NCBI GenBank assembly: GCA_030428165.1
Contig: JAUIBG010000004.1
Coordinates: forward strand, 1-40,344
Length of the DNA stretch: 40,344 nucleotides
Reading direction: 5' to 3'
From: Actinomycetes bacterium
GTDB taxonomy: Bacteria > Actinomycetota > Actinomycetes > Actinomycetales > Demequinaceae
This document shows, piece after piece, positions 9,401-17,644 of this stretch (the stretch's first letter is position 1; each line of letters begins with the position of its first letter). Position numbers and translations under genes: made by a program. The notes under the pieces are model-generated. The model did not search any database, had not been told where the DNA came from, and was given only the letters and a program-made list of their open reading frames with translations.

Positions 9401-9960
9401 GAAGCGCTCGCGCCCTCCACGAGCGCCTGGAAGGTCGACGCCTCCGCGCGGCCGATGATGCGCGCGGCCACGTTGCCCTCGGCGTCCAGCACGAGGGTGG
9501 TGGGGACCGCGTTGACCGCCACGAGCCCCTGGAGCGAGGCGATGGCCCGGCCGTCGTCGCCCAGGATGGAGGGGTACTGCACGCCGAATGTCTGCTCGAA
9601 CGCCTGGCCGGTCGCGGCATCGTCACGGGTGTTGATCCCGACCACCTGGACGCCGTCCAGCGCGTCGATCGCGACCAGGTCCGGCGCCTCGGCTCGGCAC
9701 GGCGGGCATGCGGCGTACCAGAGGTTCAGCACCACGACCTCGCCGCGGTAGTCGGTGATGTCGACGGCGGAGCCGTCCAACGCGGTGCCGGAGACCTCGA
9801 CGGGCCCCGGCCGCTCACCCGGCTGCCACTCGGTCACCGTGCCGTCGCCGCTGACGTAGCCAGGCGACGTCGCGGCGTCGCTGGGCGCGCAGGAGACGAG
9901 CGCGAAGACAATCGCCAGCACGATCGCGGCGATCAAGATGAAGCGGGCGCCGCGCCTCAC
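9397..9960 (-). CDS. TlpA/ResA-like thiol-disulfide oxidoreductase lipoprotein
   Basis: GTG start VRRGARFILIAAIVLAIVFALVSCAPSD; GEVVVLNLWYAACPPCRAEAPDL (CPPC); VNAVPTTLVLDAEG. Confidence 0.9.
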   Translation of the reverse strand: MRRGARFILIAAIVLAIVFALVSCAPSDAATSPGYVSGDGTVTEWQPGERPGPVEVSGTALDGSAVDITDYRGEVVVLNLWYAACPPCRAEAPDLVAIDALDGVQVVGINTRDDAATGQAFEQTFGVQYPSILGDDGRAIASLQGLVAVNAVPTTLVLDAEGNVAARIIGRAEASTFQALVEGASAS

Positions 9961-10571
9961 GAGGGCACCTCCACCTCGGCCGCGGGCTCGGCGTACCCGA
10001 CGAGCCTGATCAGGTCGTCGTCGATCTCGAACGTCGTCAGGGACGCGAGCGCGCACTCGCGCCGGCGCGGGTCGTGCAGGTACGTGCCGCCCTCGACGGA
10101 GCGGCGGGCGATCCAGATGGGCAGCTGGTGGGAGACGAGCAGCGAGGTCTCGTGCTGCGCGGCCGCGGCGCGGATCGCCGCGCGCATCCGCGTGGCCTGC
10201 TCCTTGTAGGGCTCGCCCCAGCTGGGCTTCCACGGATTGCGGAGCCGCCACAGCTCGGACGCCTTGAGAATGTCCTTCGCCCCGGTGGGGAGCCTGCCGC
10301 CCTCGTAGTCGTTCCCGGCCTCGATGAGGCGGTCGTCCGTCCCGATCTCCAGGCCGTATGCCTCAGCGATCGGCGCGGCGGTCTGCTGCGCCCTGGTCAG
10401 CGGCGACGCGATCACGGCCTCGAGGGGCACCTCGCGGGCGCTGAGATCGGCGGCGACGACTCGCGCCATCTCGCGTCCGGCATCGGACAGCTCGAATCCG
10501 GGGAGTCGCCCGTAGAGGATCTTGTCCGGGTTGTGCACGTGGCCGTGCCGCAGCAGGTGAACGGTGGCCAT
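9957..10571 (-). CDS. Histidine phosphatase family protein
   Basis: MATVHLLRHGHVHNPDKILYGRLPGFELSDAGREMA (LRHG motif), ASPLTRAQQTA, LLVSHQLPI. Confidence 0.92.
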   Translation of the reverse strand: MATVHLLRHGHVHNPDKILYGRLPGFELSDAGREMARVVAADLSAREVPLEAVIASPLTRAQQTAAPIAEAYGLEIGTDDRLIEAGNDYEGGRLPTGAKDILKASELWRLRNPWKPSWGEPYKEQATRMRAAIRAAAAQHETSLLVSHQLPIWIARRSVEGGTYLHDPRRRECALASLTTFEIDDDLIRLVGYAEPAAEVEVPS

Positions 10572-10575
10572 GCGC

Positions 10576-10836
10576 CTATTCTCTCCCAGCCAGGGCGGCC
10601 TCGAGTCCGCGGGCAGTGACGAGGTACCTGGCCACCTCGCGACCGTCCACCTCGACCACGGGGATGGAGAGGCCGTAGCGCTCGGTGAGGGCGTCATCGG
10701 CGTCGATGTCCCGCTCGTCCCAGGCCACGTCGAGCCGGCCGCAGACCTCGGCGACGACGATCCGTGCGTCGTCGCACAGGTGGCAGCCGGGGCGCGAGAA
10801 CAGGGTCACTGGTGGCGCGGCGGGGGCATCGGTCAC
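10576..10836 (-). CDS. Glutaredoxin-like (DUF836/NrdH-like) redox protein
   Basis: GTG start VTDAPAAPPVTLFSRPGCHLCDDARIVVAEV...LSIPVVEVDGREVARYLVT; CxxC motif CHLC and cis-Pro region. Confidence 0.82.
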   Translation of the reverse strand: MTDAPAAPPVTLFSRPGCHLCDDARIVVAEVCGRLDVAWDERDIDADDALTERYGLSIPVVEVDGREVARYLVTARGLEAALAGRE

Positions 10837-10865
10837 GATGACCAGAGTAAAGCGCGTACCTGAGT

Positions 10866-11738
10866 ATGGTTGCGGGTGTGAATGGCGGCCCCGCCAGCGA
10901 CGCCACCGTCGCGGCATTCTTCGACGTGGACAACACGATCATCAGGGGCGCCTCATCCTTCTACCTCGCTCGCGGACTGCAGCAGCGCGGCTACTTCGGC
11001 TTCGCCGACCTCGCGCGCTTCGCCGTCGAGCAGCTCAAGTACCAGCTGTTCGGCGAGTCCAAGGAGCAGGTCGCCGCACTCAAGCGCGAGGCGCTGACCA
11101 TCATCAAAGGCTGGTCGGTCGCCGAGATGGCGGCGGTGGGCGAGGAGATCTACGACGAGGTGCTGGCCTCGCGGATCTACCCCGGCACCCGCGACATCAT
11201 CAAGGGCCACCTCGCGAAGGGCCACGAGGTGTGGCTCGTCACGGCGGCCCCCGTCGAGATCGGGCGGCTCATCGCACGACGCGTGGGCTGCACCGGGGCC
11301 CTGGGCACGGTCGCGGAGCACAAGGACGGCTACTACACGGGCACCCTGGTGGGCGACATGCTCCACGGTCCGGCCAAGCAGGTGGCGGTGCGCGACCTCG
11401 CCGACGAGCGCGGCATCGCCCTGGACGAGTCGTACGCCTACGGCGACTCGATGAACGACGTCCCGATGCTCGAGTCCGTGGGTCACCCCACGGCGATCAA
11501 CCCCGAGCCTCGCCTGCGCAAGCTGGCGAACAAGCGCACGTGGGGCGTGCACGAGTTCCGCGACAGGAACACCAAGGGACGCCGCGGGATCGTGAAGTCC
11601 ACCGTCGCGGGCAGCGTCTGGATCATCCTCGCCGTGTTCCGCATCCTCAAGGCGACGCTGCTCGCGCCCTGGCGTGCATGGAAGGGCCGCAAGGGCGCCC
11701 GCAGGGATGACGTCACCGACCAGCGCTCAGCCGAGTAG
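10866..11738 (+). CDS. HAD-IB family hydrolase (phosphoserine phosphatase-like)
   Basis: ATVAAFFDVDNTIIRGASSFYLA (HAD motif I), VWLVTAAPVEIG, AYGDSMNDVPMLESVGHPTAINPEPRLRKLA. Start may be ATG 10866 or GTG 10878. Confidence 0.9.
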   Translation: MVAGVNGGPASDATVAAFFDVDNTIIRGASSFYLARGLQQRGYFGFADLARFAVEQLKYQLFGESKEQVAALKREALTIIKGWSVAEMAAVGEEIYDEVLASRIYPGTRDIIKGHLAKGHEVWLVTAAPVEIGRLIARRVGCTGALGTVAEHKDGYYTGTLVGDMLHGPAKQVAVRDLADERGIALDESYAYGDSMNDVPMLESVGHPTAINPEPRLRKLANKRTWGVHEFRDRNTKGRRGIVKSTVAGSVWIILAVFRILKATLLAPWRAWKGRKGARRDDVTDQRSAE

Positions 11739-14052
11739 ACCCGTGGGACGTCCGCTGGTCATCACGGACGAGTTCGCCCGCGCGCTCGACCTGCTCCACT
11801 CCGGCAGCAGCCTGTTCCTCACGGGCAAGGCAGGCACCGGAAAGTCGACGCTGATCCGGCGCTTCCTCGAGGAGACGGACCGCCGCGCGATCACCGTCGC
11901 TCCCACGGGGATCGCAGCGCTCAACGTCGACGGCTACACCATCCACCGGCTGTTCTCGTTCCCGACCGGCGTCACGGCCGAGGACGTGAGGGGGCCGCGC
12001 TACTTCCCTGGCCGCTTCGCCAGCACTCTGGCGAACCTCGAGATCCTGATCGTCGACGAGGCGTCGATGGTGCGGGCGGACCTCTTCGACGCCCTCGCGG
12101 CCGCGCTCGAGCGGTTCGGGCCGCGACGCGACGAGCCGTTCGGTGGCGTCCAGCTCGTGCTGGTGGGCGACCTCTACCAGCTGCCGCCGGTGGTGACCGA
12201 TGCCGAGGCGCCCTACATCGACGCCACGTACGCGACGCCCTACTTCTTCTCCGCCCACGCCTTCGACAGGACGGCGTTCCCCACCGTCGAGCTCACCACG
12301 GTCTTCCGCCAGCAGGGCGACGACCGCATGGTCGACCTGCTGAACTCGGTGCGGGACGGGGCACTGCTCGACTCCGCGCGCGCGGAGCTCAATCTCCGCA
12401 CTGACCGGGACTTCGAACCGCCGCGCGACGAGTTCTGGCTCACCCTCGCCACGACCAACCGGATCGTCGGCGCGCGCAACCGGCAGATGCTCGAGCAGCT
12501 CGGCGCCCAGGTGCTCCGGTACACCGCGGTGATGCACGGCGACCGCGACGGCTTCGAGATGCCCACCGACGAGCACCTGGACCTCGCCGTCGGCGCTCAG
12601 GTGATGCTGCTGACCAACGACCCCGCAGACCGCTGGGCGAACGGCACGCTGGGACGCATCGAGACCCTGGGCAGCGACGGCGACGGTCCGGTCGTGTCCG
12701 TGCGGCTGCGCGACGGGCGCAGCGTCGCCGTGCGCGAGCACACGTGGGAGATCACGCGCCCGCGTGTGGAGGGCGGCAGTCTCACCCACGATGTGATCGG
12801 CACGTTCACGCAGCTCCCGATGAAGCTCGCCTGGGCGATCACGATCCACAAGAGCCAGGGCCAGACGCTCGACCGCGTGGTCGTCGATCTCACGGGAGGC
12901 ACGTTCGCCAACGGACAGCTCTATGTCGCGCTGAGCCGGTGCACTTCGATGGAGGGCCTGGTACTGCGACGCGAGGTCCTCCCTCGCGACCTCAAGTCGG
13001 ACATCAGGATCAGGCGGTTCCTCGCGAACGCAGGCGCCGCCCGCACCACGAGTGCCGGCCTCGCATTCCTGTCGGTCATCAGCATCGGGAACCACGGTGA
13101 CAGGTACCGGCCGCGTCCCATCGAGATCGCCGTGGTCACCGACGACGGGGACGAGGCGGTCACCGTCGTCAACCCGACGAGTGACCTGTTCAACGCGCAG
13201 ACCGACTACGGGATCACCACCGCCGATGTGCAGCTCGCGCCGCTCCTGCCCGAGGCGTGGGCGGCGCTGTCTCCGCTGCTGGCGGGCCGCGTGCCGGTCG
13301 GAGTCGGGATCGACGAGACGCTCGCGCTGGTCGACTTCGAGCTCAAGCGCTGTGGACTCGTGGAGCGGCTCCCCATCGGGCGGGAGCTGCCGCCGGGCTC
13401 GATCGCGCGCGCCCACCGCGAGCTGCTCGCCTCACCGTCGGCGCTGAAGAGGGCACGGGCGATGGCCGATGCGGTGCGGCACCACGGGTGGGCGTCCACC
13501 GAGGGCGCCCAAGGCACCCCATTCCCGGCGCATCCGCGCGGGCGCGGCTACCTTCTCGCCCGCACCACCGGACCTGGGGGGCAGACCGGGCCCGAAGGCT
13601 TCGTGGTGGGCGGCAACCTCTCCGCTCAGGACGATGCGGCAGCGATTCTGGCCGAGTCGCTGGCGGCAGCCTGGGAACGCCTCGCGGACAAGAGCGCGGA
13701 GACACTGACGAGGCTGCGCACTGTCGAGCACCACTACGGGGTGCGGGTCCTGCCGGATCGCGTCGTGCTCGCGGATGAGCTGGACCTTGAGACCCTGCTG
13801 CTGCCAGGCGCCAGGGTGTGCTTCACCGGCACGGTGGTGGACGGCTCGGGGCGGGTGCTCGAGCGCGTCGAGATGGAGGGCATCGCTGCGCGGTGCGGGC
13901 TCGTTCCGGCGCCCAGCGTCACGAAGTCGAGGACCGATGCGCTGGTCGTCGCCGAGCGCGGGACGCAGTCCTCGAAGGCGCGCAAGGCGAACGACTATGG
14001 CACGCCGGTCATCGCCGCGGCCGACTTCCTCGAATGGGCGGCGGGGCGCTAG
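11707..14052 (+). CDS. PIF1/RecD-like superfamily 1 helicase with degenerate DnaQ-like segment and C-terminal BRCT domain
   Basis: Walker A LTGKAGTGKSTLI; LIVDEASMV; VLVGDLYQLPPV; AWAITIHKSQGQTLDRVVVDL; QLYVALSRCTSMEGLVL. C-terminus GARVCFTGTVVDGSGRVLERVEMEGIAARCGLVPAPSVTKSRTDALVVAERGTQSSKARKANDYGTPVIAAADFLEW matches a BRCT pattern. Confidence 0.88.
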   Translation: MTSPTSAQPSRPVGRPLVITDEFARALDLLHSGSSLFLTGKAGTGKSTLIRRFLEETDRRAITVAPTGIAALNVDGYTIHRLFSFPTGVTAEDVRGPRYFPGRFASTLANLEILIVDEASMVRADLFDALAAALERFGPRRDEPFGGVQLVLVGDLYQLPPVVTDAEAPYIDATYATPYFFSAHAFDRTAFPTVELTTVFRQQGDDRMVDLLNSVRDGALLDSARAELNLRTDRDFEPPRDEFWLTLATTNRIVGARNRQMLEQLGAQVLRYTAVMHGDRDGFEMPTDEHLDLAVGAQVMLLTNDPADRWANGTLGRIETLGSDGDGPVVSVRLRDGRSVAVREHTWEITRPRVEGGSLTHDVIGTFTQLPMKLAWAITIHKSQGQTLDRVVVDLTGGTFANGQLYVALSRCTSMEGLVLRREVLPRDLKSDIRIRRFLANAGAARTTSAGLAFLSVISIGNHGDRYRPRPIEIAVVTDDGDEAVTVVNPTSDLFNAQTDYGITTADVQLAPLLPEAWAALSPLLAGRVPVGVGIDETLALVDFELKRCGLVERLPIGRELPPGSIARAHRELLASPSALKRARAMADAVRHHGWASTEGAQGTPFPAHPRGRGYLLARTTGPGGQTGPEGFVVGGNLSAQDDAAAILAESLAAAWERLADKSAETLTRLRTVEHHYGVRVLPDRVVLADELDLETLLLPGARVCFTGTVVDGSGRVLERVEMEGIAARCGLVPAPSVTKSRTDALVVAERGTQSSKARKANDYGTPVIAAADFLEWAAGR

Positions 14053-14071
14053 CGCTCACCGCTCGCTCAAC

Positions 14072-14120
14072 TTCACCATCTCGCCTGGATTCCGGCGCCG
14101 TTTCCAGGCGAGATGGTGAA
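14072..14120. repeat. Perfect 18-bp inverted repeat (ttcaccatctcgcctgga / tccaggcgagatggtgaa), 13-nt loop
   Basis: Left arm 14072-14089, right arm 14103-14120, in a convergent intergenic region; no T-tract. Confidence 0.9.
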
Positions 14121-14238
14121 CTTCCGGCCGGTCACAGGAGCGGCAGGCCGCGCAGGACCCAGCCCCGGCATCGGCCCTCATCCGGGCACAGCAAAGCCCG
14201 CCGAGGCCGGATCTGGCCTGGCGGGCTGGCGCTGAGAC

Positions 14239-14259
14239 AGGGGCGTTCGAGTCGCCCCT
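14239..14259 (-). terminator. Putative terminator hairpin downstream of the bS22-like gene
   Basis: aggggcg-ttcgagt-cgcccct, 7-bp stem and 7-nt loop, just past the minus-strand stop at 14268; a second stem (agcccgcc..aggcc / ggcct..ggcgggct) lies at 14195-14227. Confidence 0.55.
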
Positions 14260-14267
14260 GGGCACGG

Positions 14268-14366
14268 CTACTTCTTGTTGCGGCGCTGGTGGCGCGTCTT
14301 GCGAAGGAGCTTGCGGTGCTTCTTCTTCGACATGCGCTTGCGGCGCTTCTTGATGACGGAACCCAT
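14268..14366 (-). CDS. bS22-like / AURKAIP1-COX24 domain micro-protein (32 aa)
   Basis: [32 protein letters not shown], the highly conserved actinobacterial small basic ribosome-associated protein; absent from the supplied ORF track because of its size. Confidence 0.93.
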   Translation of the reverse strand: MGSVIKKRRKRMSKKKHRKLLRKTRHQRRNKK

Positions 14367-14444
14367 GGGGTACCCCTGTTCTTGGATGTGCGACGTGCAG
14401 GTGCGTGGCGCTCCGCGGGCGACCGCGATGCGACAGACGGCTAC

Positions 14445-14678
14445 CTAGCCTACCTTGCCTGCGGCGCTGCCGTCGTCCTCGTCCGCGATGGAGTCGAAGG
14501 TGGCCTGCTCCATGAACTGCTCCACCGCACTGGCGGGCACCCGGAACGAGCGACCGAAGCGCACCGCCGGGAGATCACCGGCGTGGACCCACCGGTAGAC
14601 GGTCATGCGCGAGACACGGAGCATCTCCGCAACCTCCGCGACCGTCATGAAAGTGGTCCGACTCGCCCCATCAGCCAT
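14445..14678 (-). CDS. Excisionase-family helix-turn-helix DNA-binding protein (MerR/BldC-like fold)
   Basis: MADGASRTTFMTVAEVAEMLRVSRMTVYRWVHAGDLPAVRFGRSFRVPASAVEQFMEQA. Confidence 0.88.
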   Translation of the reverse strand: MADGASRTTFMTVAEVAEMLRVSRMTVYRWVHAGDLPAVRFGRSFRVPASAVEQFMEQATFDSIADEDDGSAAGKVG

Positions 14679-14852
14679 TCGTCGACTCTCCTCGAATTCG
14701 CAGTCAAGCGTTCTATCGGCTGGCTGCACGTTCTACTGTAGGGGCTGTTGTGACAGATGTGAAGGAAACGCGGGGCCTTCCACGATCGTTCCCCGGCCGC
14801 GCGTAGCCTGGGCTGAGGCGGTGCCGGACACGGCGCCGAGGTGAGGAGGCGC

Positions 14853-16244
14853 ATGAGCAGGGCCACCTCTGTTCGCGAGCGCCTGTCGCTGTGGGTGGGC
14901 CACGTCGCCCAGCACTACCCCGCTCGCCTCGCCATGGGCGCCTTCGGCGCCGTCATCCTCGTCGTGACCGGTCTCCTGATGCTCCCGTTCTCGACCGCGT
15001 CGGGCAAGAGCGCGTCGTTCGTCGACGCGCTGTTCACCGCGACATCCGCCGTGTGCGTCACGGGACTCACGGTGGTCGACACCGGCACCTACTGGTCGGA
15101 CTTCGGCCGCGCCGTCATCCTGCTGGGAATCAAGGTGGGCGGACTGGGCGTGATGACGCTCGCGAGCGTGCTGGCGCTGGCGGTCTCGCGGCGGCTCGGG
15201 GTCACCCAGCGCATGCTCGCCGCTGGCGAGGCGCGCGCCTCCGGCCTGGGCGACGTCAAGCGGATGCTCATCATCATCGTGGTGTTCTCGTCCGCGGTGG
15301 AGCTCATCATCACCGCGATCCTCTTCCCACGGTTCTGGATCGACGGACTGCCGCCGCTGAGCGCGCTGTGGCACGCCGTCTTCTATGCGGTCTCCGCCTT
15401 CAACAACGCGGGCTTCGTGCCCAATGCCGGCGGACTGGTCGAGTTCACCGGCGACTTCTGGGTGATCGTGCCGATCGGCATCGGCGTGCTGGTGGGAGCC
15501 CTGGGCTTCCCGGTCTACGTCAACCTCATGGAGTCCTGGAACAAGCCGCGCAACTGGTCGCTGCACACCAAGCTCACCCTGTGGATGGTCGTGGTCCTGA
15601 CCGGCATCTCGACGGTCTTCCTCGGCGTCTTCGAATGGAACAACCCCGCCACCTACGGCGGGGAGTCCGTGCCCACGAGGCTGCTGCACATCTTCTTCGG
15701 CGGCATCAACCAGAGATCGGGCGGCTTCGCCGCGATCAGCCACGAGAACATGACGCAGCAGACGTGGCTGCTCGAGGACGTGATGATGTTCATCGGCGGC
15801 GGCTCGGGAGGCACCGCAGGCGGCATCCGCATCACGACGCTCGCGGTGCTGCTGCTCGCGATCGTGGCCGAGGCGAGGGGCCGTCGCGACATGGAGGCCT
15901 TCGGCAAGCGCATCGGCACCCAGGTGCTCCGCACGGCCGTCGCGATCACGCTCGTGTCGCTGGCCTTCGTGCTGCTCGGGTCCACCGCGGTGCTGTTCCA
16001 GACGGCGCACCTCGGATGGCGGCTGGACGAGGTGCTCTACGAGGTAGTGTCGGCCTATGCGACGTGCGGACTGTCCGTCCTCTCGGCAGAGCAGACTGCA
16101 GCGATGCCGGACTCCACGAAGTACACGCTCACGCTGCTCATGTTCATCGGCCGCGTCGGCACGACGACCATCGCGGCGGCGCTCGCGCTGAACTCCCAGC
16201 GTCGAGTGATCCGCTACCCGTCGGGGAGGATCCTCATTGGCTAA
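14853..16244 (+). CDS. TrkH/KtrB family potassium uptake protein
   Basis: Selectivity-filter type repeats FTATSAVCVTGLTVVDTGTYWS, SAFNNAGFVPNAGG, NQRSGGFAAI, YATCGLSVL. Confidence 0.93.
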   Translation: MSRATSVRERLSLWVGHVAQHYPARLAMGAFGAVILVVTGLLMLPFSTASGKSASFVDALFTATSAVCVTGLTVVDTGTYWSDFGRAVILLGIKVGGLGVMTLASVLALAVSRRLGVTQRMLAAGEARASGLGDVKRMLIIIVVFSSAVELIITAILFPRFWIDGLPPLSALWHAVFYAVSAFNNAGFVPNAGGLVEFTGDFWVIVPIGIGVLVGALGFPVYVNLMESWNKPRNWSLHTKLTLWMVVVLTGISTVFLGVFEWNNPATYGGESVPTRLLHIFFGGINQRSGGFAAISHENMTQQTWLLEDVMMFIGGGSGGTAGGIRITTLAVLLLAIVAEARGRRDMEAFGKRIGTQVLRTAVAITLVSLAFVLLGSTAVLFQTAHLGWRLDEVLYEVVSAYATCGLSVLSAEQTAAMPDSTKYTLTLLMFIGRVGTTTIAAALALNSQRRVIRYPSGRILIG

Positions 16245-16902
16245 CGAAGCGAAGAACACCGCAGGCGTCCTGGTCATCGGCCTGGGCCGCTTCGGCTCCG
16301 CGCTCGCCGACACCCTCGACAACATGGACGTCGAGGTGCTCGCGGTCGAGACGGACAAGGACCTGGTGGAGCGCTGGTCGCGCCGCCTTCCCGTCGTCGA
16401 GGCCGACGCCACCGACATTCGCGCGCTCGAACAGCTGGGAGCTGACGAGTTCTCGTCCGCCGTGGTCAGCGTCGGCACCAAGCTCGAGGCCTCCGTGCTG
16501 ATCACCGCGAACCTCGTGGACATGGGCATCAAGGAGATCTGGGCCAAGGCGATCTCGCTCGAGCACAAGCGCATCCTCAGCCGCATCGGCGCGCACCACG
16601 TGGTGCTGCCCGAGTCCGAGGCCGGAGCACGCGTGGCCCACTCCGTGGGCGGCCGCATGCTGGACTACATCGAGGTCGAGGACGGGTTCACGATCGTGAA
16701 GCTCTCGGCTCCGCTCGAGACTCACCACTTCACGGTGGGGGCGCTAGACCTGCAGGGCACCTACGGCGTCCACGTCATCGGCGTGATGAACCCCGGCAAG
16801 GACTTCGAGTACGCGACGAAGGACACGCTCATCGAGCCCGAGGCGCTGCTGGTGGTCGCCGGCGAGGGCGAGCTGCTCGAGCGCTTCGCCCAGCGCCCCT
16901 AA
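16237..16902 (+). CDS. TrkA/KtrA family potassium uptake regulatory protein
   Basis: TTG start; VLVIGLGRFGSALADTLDNMDVEVLAVETDKDLVERW (Rossmann RCK_N), VEADATDIRALEQLGA; RCK_C follows. Overlaps trkH end by 8 nt. Confidence 0.93.
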   Translation: MANEAKNTAGVLVIGLGRFGSALADTLDNMDVEVLAVETDKDLVERWSRRLPVVEADATDIRALEQLGADEFSSAVVSVGTKLEASVLITANLVDMGIKEIWAKAISLEHKRILSRIGAHHVVLPESEAGARVAHSVGGRMLDYIEVEDGFTIVKLSAPLETHHFTVGALDLQGTYGVHVIGVMNPGKDFEYATKDTLIEPEALLVVAGEGELLERFAQRP

Positions 16903-17071
16903 CCCCCTCGGGGAAGTGGTGAGTTCTGCGCGTGCGTGCGGCGTGTCGCGCCCCGAAGTGGTGAGTTAATGGCGCTCGGCTCTCGGAGCCGATGCGGTTG
17001 CCGCAGCGCGGAGAACTCACCACATCGACCGGCGACACGCCGCATCCGCGTCAACAAGTCACCACTTCCCG
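16901..17071. repeat. Nested palindromic intergenic element with four GTGGTGAGTT-related arms
   Basis: gaagtggtgagtt motifs near 16912-16925 and 16955-16967; inverted aactcaccac at 17014-17023 and aagtcaccacttcc at 17055-17069; gcggcgtgtcgc 16938-16949 inverted with gcgacacgccgc 17032-17043; central hairpin cggctc-tcg-gagccg 16977-16991. Confidence 0.85.
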
Positions 17072-17081
17072 CGTGGGGGGG

Positions 17082-17522
17082 TTAGCGGAGCACCGAGCTC
17101 AGGATGATCGACGTCTCCGACCGCCTGACTCCATCCAACGCCCTCACGAAGCCCAACACCTGATCCAGCTCGGCGAGCGAGCCCGCGTGCAGCCGCACGA
17201 TGAGGTCCCACTGCCCGTTGGTCGAGTACAGCTCGGACACGTTCTCGAGTCCCCGCAGCTGCCGGATCACGTAGTCGGCGTTTCGCCCGTGCACCTCGAC
17301 CATCGTCATCGCCTGCACGGTCTCGGCGGCGTCGCGGGTGCGCACGGTGAAGCCCACGATGACCCCGGCGTCCACCAGGCGGTCGATGCGAGCGGTGACT
17401 GTGGCGCGGCTCACCTCCAGCTGCCGCGCGAGCTCGGCGGTGGAGGCGCGGCCGTCCACTCGCAGCGCCGCCAGCAGCGAGCGGTCCAGGTCGTCGAGTC
17501 CCATCTTCTTCATAGTGCTCAA
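17082..17522 (-). CDS. Lrp/AsnC family transcriptional regulator
   Basis: LDDLDRSLLAALRVDGRASTAELARQLEVSRATVTARIDRLVDAGVIVGFTV... plus RAM domain. Confidence 0.93.
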   Translation of the reverse strand: MSTMKKMGLDDLDRSLLAALRVDGRASTAELARQLEVSRATVTARIDRLVDAGVIVGFTVRTRDAAETVQAMTMVEVHGRNADYVIRQLRGLENVSELYSTNGQWDLIVRLHAGSLAELDQVLGFVRALDGVRRSETSIILSSVLR

Positions 17523-17644
17523 TACTGCCTGTCATATCGCCAGAATGACCAACAGAAATTGCGCACTACGGTCGTTGTGGCCTCACATCGCCGGTTCCTA
17601 CGCTGAGTCAACCGACAGCATGAGCGCAGGAGAGGACGGCAATA
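17523..17644. promoter_or_regulatory. Divergent intergenic promoter region between Lrp/AsnC gene and ornithine cyclodeaminase
   Basis: Only non-coding gap between the divergent genes, locally more AT-rich than surroundings; exact boxes not resolved. Confidence 0.4.

Noticed and set aside
6187-10571. Cytochrome c biogenesis cluster as possible novel system
   Set aside because: Gene content and order (phosphatase, TlpA-like, CcdA, ResB, CcsB with ATGA/GTGA overlaps) match the well-known actinobacterial system II; nothing unusual seen.
16237-16902. TTG start and 8-nt overlap of the trkA-like gene as a possible unusual translational control
   Set aside because: Alternative starts and short overlaps are common in high-GC actinobacteria; no additional signal.
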